Shown here: piece by piece, positions 57,964 through 64,000 of the stretch | How positions within the stretch are numbered: the stretch's first letter is position 1 | How the letters are laid out: each line of letters opens with the position of its first letter | Program-made: the position numbers and the translations under genes | Notes under the pieces: model-generated | What the model saw: only the letters and a program-made list of their open reading frames with translations | Databases searched by the model: none | Told to the model about the DNA's origin: nothing | Source: Candidatus Latescibacterota bacterium | Lineage (GTDB): Bacteria > Latescibacterota > UBA2968 > GCA-2709665 | Length of the DNA stretch: 64,000 nt | Assembly (NCBI GenBank): GCA_012270675.1 | Contig: JAAXHW010000063.1 | Location: forward strand, 17,218 to 81,217 | Reading direction: 5' to 3'

Positions 57964-58855
57964 GAAGGTCCTGAACCACCACGGTCGGTCCGGGATCGTG
58001 TTCCGGCAGAACTCGAAGCGCCAGGAAGGGAGGCTGGAAGACTGCGATGTTGTCTTTCTGGCGACCAGGGACCCCGAGTCGATGGCGTTCGCGCCCCGGG
58101 TGATGGAGGCGGGGAAGAAGGCGATCGATATCAGCGGGGCGTTCCGGCTGCCGAAGAAAACGTTTGAGGCGTGGTACCACCTGGAGCACAGGGCCCCGGG
58201 GCTGTTGAAGGAGGCGGTCTACGGGATGCCGGCGCTTTACAGGGATGAGATTGCCGGTGCGCGGCTGGTGGCGAATCCGGGCTGTTACCCGACAAGTGTG
58301 ATCCTGGCCCTGCGGCCTCTGCAGGGGCTGGTGCAGGGGCAGGCGACGGTGGTGGCGACATCGGGGAACTCGGGGGCGCGGCGGGAGGTTGAGGCGGACT
58401 CGAACGAAGTGACCTACAATTATGGGAGAAGACACAAACACGTGCCGGAGATGGAGCTGTATTCCAGGTTTGAGGTCAATTTTACGCCGATTGTGCTGCG
58501 GTCGGTGTTTGCAGGGATCAATACGAATATCCGGATCGAGCTGGTCGACGATCTGAAGGCGCTTTCGGAGGCCGAGGCTGAGGCGCGGCTGCGCGAGGCG
58601 ATAGAAGCGGCATACGGGGCGGAAGACCTGGTGGAGACCGTAGAGGACTCAGAGGAGGTGCAGTGGGGCACCCGGAATGTGGCGGGGACGCACAGATTGC
58701 TGATTAAGCTGGGGGTGGATGAGGGGTTTGCCTATCTCTGTTCGATGGAGGACAATCTGGGCAAAGGGGCCGCCAGCCAGGCGGTGGAGAATATGAATCT
58801 GATGCAGGGGCTTCCGAGGCTGTACGGGATTGGGGGGGCCTACCGCACGGTTTGA
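57911..58855 (+). CDS. argC: N-acetyl-gamma-glutamyl-phosphate reductase
   Basis: Start 'MIRVGIFGDTGMVGQQIEKVL'; 'GARLVANPGCYPTSVILALRPL'; 53-bp overlap with argR. Confidence 0.93.
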   Translation: MIRVGIFGDTGMVGQQIEKVLNHHGRSGIVFRQNSKRQEGRLEDCDVVFLATRDPESMAFAPRVMEAGKKAIDISGAFRLPKKTFEAWYHLEHRAPGLLKEAVYGMPALYRDEIAGARLVANPGCYPTSVILALRPLQGLVQGQATVVATSGNSGARREVEADSNEVTYNYGRRHKHVPEMELYSRFEVNFTPIVLRSVFAGINTNIRIELVDDLKALSEAEAEARLREAIEAAYGAEDLVETVEDSEEVQWGTRNVAGTHRLLIKLGVDEGFAYLCSMEDNLGKGAASQAVENMNLMQGLPRLYGIGGAYRTV

Positions 58856-58858
58856 GAT

Positions 58859-59743
58859 ATGGAGAAAATTATTGAAAAGGCCGCCACGCTGGTGGAGGCG
58901 TTCCCCTATATCCGGTCGTTTCGGGACAGGGTTGTGGTGGTGAAATACGGGGGGAGCACGCAGCCGGACGAGGGGGGGTCGGATACGATTCTGGCCGATC
59001 TGGTATTTATGGAGACGGTGGGGATGCGGCCGGTGGTGGTGCACGGCGGGGGCAAGGAGATCAGCCGGCGGCTGGCCGAGGCGGGCGTGGAGACGGTGTG
59101 GGTGAACGGCTTGCGGGTGACCGATGAGGAGACGATGCAGGTGGTGGAAGATACGCTGTTTGGGGTGGTGAACCGGCGGATTGTGGAGGGGATTGAGGGT
59201 CTGAACGGAAAGGCGCGGGGTATGTCGGCAAAAGGTGTGGAGATTATGCACGTGATTCGGCACGATGCGCAGGTGGAGGTTGACGGGAAGACGGTGGCGG
59301 TGGATATCGGGTTTGTGGGCGATGTGGACCGGATCGAACCCGACCCGATCCGGGTAGCCTGTGAGGAGGGGGCGATTCCGGTGATTGCGCCGATTGGGGT
59401 GGGGCCGGACGGAAAGGGTTATAATGTGAATGCCGATACGGCGGCCGGAGAGATCGCCCGGGCGCTGCAGGCGGAGAAACTGGTTTTTCTGACCGATGTG
59501 AACGGGATTTTGCGGGACAGCGCGGATCCGGATTCCCTGATTTCCACGCTGCACATCAACGATGTGGATGCCCTGCTTCAGGACGGAACGGCGGGAGGAG
59601 GGATGATCCCCAAGCTCCAGGCGTGCGTGCGTGCGGTAAAGGGCGGGGTGCACAAGACGCACATCATCGACGGGCGGGTGCCGCATGCATTGTTGTTGGA
59701 GATATTCACACGCGAAGGGATCGGAACGGAGATTGTACAGTAA
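58859..59743 (+). CDS. argB: Acetylglutamate kinase
   Basis: 294 aa; 'VVVKYGGSTQPDEGGSDTILADLVFMETVGMRPVVVHGGGKEISRRL', 'NVNADTAAGEIARALQAEKLVFLTDVNGIL'. Confidence 0.96.
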   Translation: MEKIIEKAATLVEAFPYIRSFRDRVVVVKYGGSTQPDEGGSDTILADLVFMETVGMRPVVVHGGGKEISRRLAEAGVETVWVNGLRVTDEETMQVVEDTLFGVVNRRIVEGIEGLNGKARGMSAKGVEIMHVIRHDAQVEVDGKTVAVDIGFVGDVDRIEPDPIRVACEEGAIPVIAPIGVGPDGKGYNVNADTAAGEIARALQAEKLVFLTDVNGILRDSADPDSLISTLHINDVDALLQDGTAGGGMIPKLQACVRAVKGGVHKTHIIDGRVPHALLLEIFTREGIGTEIVQ

Positions 59744-59836
59744 GTAGCAGGCGGTGGAACGCGAGTTGGCATAGCGGGTTATCCCCGATGGGGACACGAA
59801 ATGATCCATGAGGATTTACCATAAAGGGGGCGTACC

Positions 59837-61036
59837 TTGGATACAAAGGCAGTCATCGAGCTGGAACGGAAATACATCCTCCAGACCTACGTGCGGCCGG
59901 AGCTGGTGCTGGAGAAGGGCGATGGGGTGTATCTGTTCGATACGGACGGCAACCGGTACCTGGATTTTGTGAGTGGGCTATCGGTGAATGCGCTGGGCTA
60001 CAACGTGGGTATGGTCCAGGAAGCGATGACGGCGCAGGCGGGGAGGTTGATTCACGTGTCCAACCTGTACCACACGGTTCCGGCGCCGCAGCTGGCGGAA
60101 ATGCTGTGTGAACGCTCTTTTGCAGACCGGGCCTTTTTCTGCAACAGCGGGACGGAGTCGTGGGAGGCGGCGTTGAAGTTTGCCCGGAAGTGGGCGTACA
60201 AGACCTTTCCGGAGAAGCCCAAATACAAATTTGTGGCGATGAAGAATTCGTTCCACGGGCGCACCTACGGGTCGGTTTCCTCCACGGGTCAGCCGAAGTA
60301 CCACAAGGGGTTCGAGCCGATACTGCCGGGAATTTCGTTCGCCGATTTTAACGATCTGGAGTCGGTGGAGAAGCTGGTGGATGCGGAGACGGCAGCGGTG
60401 ATTTTAGAGCCCCTGCAGGCGGAGGGCGGCATTCACCTTGCGCAACCGGATTTTCTGAGGGGGCTGCGGCAGCTCTGTGATGAGATGAAGATGCTGCTGG
60501 TGTTCGACGAGATTCAAAGTGGGCTGGGCCGGACGGGGGCGCTTTTCTGTTACCAGCACTACGACGTGGAGCCGGATATGATGACGCTGGCCAAGGCGCT
60601 GGCGGGAGGGCTGCCGATCGGGGCGACGCTGATGCGGCAGGCGGTGGCGGACGCGGTCGAGCCGGGAGACCATGCGGCCACGTTCGGGGCGCATCCGGTG
60701 TCGTGCGCAGTGGCGATCGAGGTGTTCAAGCAGCTGTCCGATCCGGCGTTTATTGCCGGGGTGAAGGCGAAGGGGGAGTATCTGTACGCAAGGCTGGGCG
60801 AGGTCAGGGACCGCCATCCAGAGGTGGTTGCGGAAATCCGGGGTAAGGGACTCATTGCAGGGGCGGTGCTGAAGGACGTGGCGGCCGGGGACGTGGTGGG
60901 GGCGTTTCGGGAGCGGGGGATGCTGGTGTGTATGGCAGGGCCGGATGTGGTGCGGTTTTTGCCGCCGCTGGTGATCGGGAAGGGGCATATCGACGAGGTG
61001 GTGGCGGCGCTGGATGAGATTTTGAATGGGTCTTAG
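59837..61036 (+). CDS. argD: Acetylornithine aminotransferase (TTG start)
   Basis: 399 aa; 'GDGVYLFDTDGNRYLDFVSGLSVNALGY', 'LLVFDEIQSGLGRTGALFCYQHYDVEPDMMTLAKALAGGLPIGA'; TTG at 59837 after AAAGGGGG. Confidence 0.94.
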   Translation: MDTKAVIELERKYILQTYVRPELVLEKGDGVYLFDTDGNRYLDFVSGLSVNALGYNVGMVQEAMTAQAGRLIHVSNLYHTVPAPQLAEMLCERSFADRAFFCNSGTESWEAALKFARKWAYKTFPEKPKYKFVAMKNSFHGRTYGSVSSTGQPKYHKGFEPILPGISFADFNDLESVEKLVDAETAAVILEPLQAEGGIHLAQPDFLRGLRQLCDEMKMLLVFDEIQSGLGRTGALFCYQHYDVEPDMMTLAKALAGGLPIGATLMRQAVADAVEPGDHAATFGAHPVSCAVAIEVFKQLSDPAFIAGVKAKGEYLYARLGEVRDRHPEVVAEIRGKGLIAGAVLKDVAAGDVVGAFRERGMLVCMAGPDVVRFLPPLVIGKGHIDEVVAALDEILNGS

Positions 61037-61063
61037 GGGCGACCGAGGAAGGGGTGATCTTCC

Positions 61064-62305
61064 ATGACTGTGAAAGACCTGAGGGGAAAGCGGATTGTGC
61101 TGGCAGCGTCGGGGGGGCTGGATAGCTGTACGGTGGCGCGGTGGCTGACGGACCAGGGGGTGGAGGTGGTCAGCGTGACGGCCGATATCGGACAGCCGGA
61201 TGAGGAGGATGTTGAGGATATCCGGAAACGGATGCTGGCCTGTGGGGCGGCCGAGGCGGTGCTGGTCGACCTGAAGGAGGCGCTGGCCGAGGCGGCGCTG
61301 ACGGTGCTGGCCGCCGGGGCGCGGTACGAAGGGGGGTACTGGAATACGACCGGGATTGCACGCCATGTGACGACCCGGGGGATGCTGGAGGAGATGGGTC
61401 GGAGGGGGATCGGTGTGCTGGCGCACGGGGCCACGGGGCGGGGAAACGACCAGGTGCGGTTTCAGCTGGTGGCGAATATGCTGGATCCCACGGTGCGGGT
61501 GTACGCGCCCTGGCGGGACGATGCGTTTTTGGAGTATTTCGGGGGCCGCCGGGAGATGATTGCGTTTTGTGAGGCGCGGGGGTTGCCGATTACGGCGAGC
61601 CAGGAGAAGCCGTATTCGACCGATGCGAATCTCCTGGGGTTGACGCATGAGGCGGGGAAGCTGGAGTATTTGGACGTGGCGGCGGATTTTATCGAGTCGG
61701 GAATGGGGGTTTTCCCCAGGGATGCGCCCGACCAACCGGAGACGTTTACGGTTGAACTGGAGGGGGGGCGGCCCGTCCAGATCAATGGGGAGGAGGTGGA
61801 TGCGACGGGGGCGCTGTTGAAGGCCAATGAGATCGGAGGGTGCCACGGGGTCGGGATCGGGATTCATACGGTGGAGAACCGGTTTGTGGGGATCAAGTCG
61901 CGAGGCGTGTACGAAAGTCCCGGCATGTCGCTGCTGGGGGCCTGTTATGAGTTCCTGCTGCAGCAGGTCCTGGACCGGAGGGCGCGGCGGTTCTACGATT
62001 CGCTTTCGGCGGCGCTTTCGGAACAGATCTACCAGGGGTATTATTACGACCTGGCTTCGGAGATGATGCGGGGTGCGCTGGCGCCGGCGCATGCGCTGCT
62101 TACGGGGTCGGTAAAGGTGTCGGTTTACAAGGGGACGGTGACCTATCAGGCGTCGAAGGGGGTCGCCCATTCGCTCTACTCCCCGGAGCTGTCTTCGATG
62201 GAGGCAGTGGGAGACTACGACCACCGGGATTCGGAGGGGTTTCTGAATGTGCTGGGTGTGGGGGCGAAGGCGCAGCGCGTGGCGGGACAGATAGAATTCG
62301 GATGA
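61064..62305 (+). CDS. argG: Argininosuccinate synthase
   Basis: 413 aa; 'KRIVLAASGGLDSCTVARWLTDQGVEVVSVTADIGQ', 'HGATGRGNDQVRFQL', 'YSTDANLLGLTHEAGKLEYLD'. Confidence 0.96.
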   Translation: MTVKDLRGKRIVLAASGGLDSCTVARWLTDQGVEVVSVTADIGQPDEEDVEDIRKRMLACGAAEAVLVDLKEALAEAALTVLAAGARYEGGYWNTTGIARHVTTRGMLEEMGRRGIGVLAHGATGRGNDQVRFQLVANMLDPTVRVYAPWRDDAFLEYFGGRREMIAFCEARGLPITASQEKPYSTDANLLGLTHEAGKLEYLDVAADFIESGMGVFPRDAPDQPETFTVELEGGRPVQINGEEVDATGALLKANEIGGCHGVGIGIHTVENRFVGIKSRGVYESPGMSLLGACYEFLLQQVLDRRARRFYDSLSAALSEQIYQGYYYDLASEMMRGALAPAHALLTGSVKVSVYKGTVTYQASKGVAHSLYSPELSSMEAVGDYDHRDSEGFLNVLGVGAKAQRVAGQIEFG

Positions 62306-62314
62306 GGTGGCTGT

Positions 62315-63721
62315 ATGCGTCATTCCAAAAAAAAGCCCTGGGCCGGGCGGTTTGTGAAGACGACCGAGGCGGTGGTGGAGCGGTTTAACGCCTCGATCGG
62401 GTTCGACAGACGGCTCTACCGGGTGGATATTGAAGGCAGCCGGGCGCAGACGAAGGCGCTGGAGCGGATCGGGGTGCTGACGGCGGAGGAGCGGGACCGG
62501 ATCCTGGGGGGACTGGATCGGGTGGAGGAGGAGATTGCAGCGGGGAAGCTGGCGCTGACGGATGACCTGGAAGATATTCACATGGCCGTGGAGGTGCGGT
62601 TGACGGAGATTGTAGGGCCTGTGGGGGGGAAGATCCACACGGGGCGCAGCCGGAACGATCAGGTGGCCCTGGACGAGCGGCTCTATTTGCGGGAGGCGAT
62701 CGGGGGGACGGTGGACCGGATCGACCGGCTGGAGGCGGTGCTGCTGGATTCCGCGGAGCGGCACATTGAGGTGGTGATGCCGGGTTACACCCATTTGCAG
62801 CAGGCCCAACCCGTCCGGTTTTCCCAGTATACGATGGCGCTTTTCTGGATGCTGGAGCGGGACCGGGGGCGGTTTGTGGACGGCGCGGCCCGGGCCGATG
62901 CGATGCCGCTGGGGTCGGGGGCGCTGGCGGGGAGCGCGTACCCGGTGGACCGCGCGTTTCTGGCCAGCGAACTGGGGTTTTCGCGGGTGACGGAGAACAG
63001 CATCGACGCGGTGAGCGACCGGGACTACCTTCTGGAGTACCTTTCCGCGGCGGCGATTTTGATGGGGCATCTCAGCCGATTCTGCGAGGATCTGATTGTC
63101 TGGTCGTCTTCGGAGTTCGGGTTTGTCGCGTTAGATGAGGCCTGCAGCACCGGGTCTAGCATGATGCCTCAGAAAGTGAATCCCGATTCGCTGGAGCTGG
63201 TGCGGGGCAAGACGGGGCGGGTTTATGGCAATTTGACCTCGTTGTTGACGGTGATGAAGGGGATGCCGTTGACGTATGCCAAGGATATGCAGGAGGACAA
63301 GGAACCGTTTTTCGATACGGTGGATACGGTCTGGATGGCCTTGGAGGTATTTGCCGGGGCGTGGGCGACGATGTCGGTCCACAAAGGCCGGATGTCCACC
63401 GCCCTGGATGGCATGATTCTGGCTACGGACCTGGCCGATTACCTGGTCCGGAAGGGGATGCCTTTTCGAGCGTGTCACCAGGTTGTAGGCAAACTGGTCC
63501 GGACGGCGCTGGAGAGGGGGATGCGGCTGGAGGACCTGGACCTGGAGACGTTCCAGGCGGCGTCGGACCGGTTCGAGGCGGATGTCGAAGAGGTCCTCTC
63601 TCCGGAGCGGAGTACGGCGCTTCGGGATCTGCCCGGGGGAACGGGCCGGAAGGCGGTGCAGGACCAGATTGCAGCGGGGTGGCAGCGCCTGGCGGAACGA
63701 ATCAAAGAGGCGGAGGGATGA
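62315..63721 (+). CDS. argH: Argininosuccinate lyase
   Basis: 468 aa; 'GGKIHTGRSRNDQVALDERLYLREAI', 'PGYTHLQQAQPVRFSQY', 'GSSMMPQKVNPDSLELVRGKTGRVYGNL'. Confidence 0.97.
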   Translation: MRHSKKKPWAGRFVKTTEAVVERFNASIGFDRRLYRVDIEGSRAQTKALERIGVLTAEERDRILGGLDRVEEEIAAGKLALTDDLEDIHMAVEVRLTEIVGPVGGKIHTGRSRNDQVALDERLYLREAIGGTVDRIDRLEAVLLDSAERHIEVVMPGYTHLQQAQPVRFSQYTMALFWMLERDRGRFVDGAARADAMPLGSGALAGSAYPVDRAFLASELGFSRVTENSIDAVSDRDYLLEYLSAAAILMGHLSRFCEDLIVWSSSEFGFVALDEACSTGSSMMPQKVNPDSLELVRGKTGRVYGNLTSLLTVMKGMPLTYAKDMQEDKEPFFDTVDTVWMALEVFAGAWATMSVHKGRMSTALDGMILATDLADYLVRKGMPFRACHQVVGKLVRTALERGMRLEDLDLETFQAASDRFEADVEEVLSPERSTALRDLPGGTGRKAVQDQIAAGWQRLAERIKEAEG

Positions 63722-64000
63722 GGTCGTTCAGCGAGCGGGACGTGCGGCGGCACTACGACTTGTTGCAGCACAGGCCGGAGTTGGGACTGACGCAACTCAA
63801 GGCCCTGAATGGAGAGGATATCATCGGCATCGGGCTGTTCGACAATGAGGAGGATTTTGTTTCGGAGAGCAGGCGCTACAACGGGTTGGGAGACCTTTAT
63901 GTGGGGGTGAACCCGAGGTCGCGCCGGCTTTTGGATGAGTACGGAGGATTGAAAAACCGGATGCGTACACTTTTTACTAAAGTTTGGACAGCAATGAGTC
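63718..64000 (+). CDS. Hypothetical protein, truncated by the window's right edge
   Basis: ATG at 63718 overlaps the argH stop (ATGA); open to 64000: 'MRSFSERDVRRHYDLLQHRPELGLTQLKALNGEDIIGIGLFDNEEDFVSESRRYNGLGDLYVGVNPRSRRLLDEYGGLKNRMRTLFTKVWTAMS...'. Confidence 0.6.
   Translation, partial: MRSFSERDVRRHYDLLQHRPELGLTQLKALNGEDIIGIGLFDNEEDFVSESRRYNGLGDLYVGVNPRSRRLLDEYGGLKNRMRTLFTKVWTAMS

Noticed and set aside
59766-59836. Short hairpin TCCCC-GAT-GGGGA between argB and argD as a terminator
   Set aside because: Stem of only 5 bp with no T-tract; arg genes continue downstream, so no support for termination.
60404-63070. 888-aa minus-strand ORF
   Set aside because: Fully antisense to argD/argG/argH, very rich in R/P/H/Q with no recognisable domain; a shadow ORF of high-GC codon usage.

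Overview
High-GC, gene-dense bacterial chromosomal window with about 50 protein-coding genes. I saw no rRNA, tRNA, CRISPR array, prophage or IS element. All calls come from reading the supplied ORF translations and the DNA; no homology search was run. Main blocks: (1) a left-edge heparinase-II/III-like ORF, then LarA-like, Fe-ADH, HAD and AIR-synthase genes (minus strand); (2) glnB-glnE; (3) a long minus-strand block with an APH-like kinase, a DUF362 protein, a UbiA/DPPR-synthase-like prenyltransferase, a 1210-aa peptidase/TolB-propeller/beta-barrel protein, and an oligopeptide ABC transporter whose ATPase genes flank a five-gene module of uncharacterised membrane proteins; (4) glmL, a lipoate ligase-like gene, rnc, fabF-acpP-fabG-fabH-rpmF-DUF177 and ndk; (5) a plus-strand four-gene operon that looks like a eukaryote-type (peroxisomal) ether-lipid pathway: fatty acyl-CoA reductase, DHAP/glycerol-P acyltransferase, alkyl-DHAP synthase and acyl/alkyl-DHAP reductase; (6) bioD-bioA and an acetamidase; (7) a beta-CASP protein with a duplicated C-terminal domain, a dienelactone hydrolase, a phosphonoacetate hydrolase-like gene, a 2-hydroxyacid dehydrogenase and a frameshifted S9 peptidase; (8) argR-argC-argB-argD-argG-argH. 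The strongest leads are the ether-lipid operon, the five-gene membrane module embedded in the ABC locus, dispersed degenerate 7-bp (GTGAAAC-like) repeats in intergenic gaps, and an rnc gene with no canonical start codon at the expected N-terminus.
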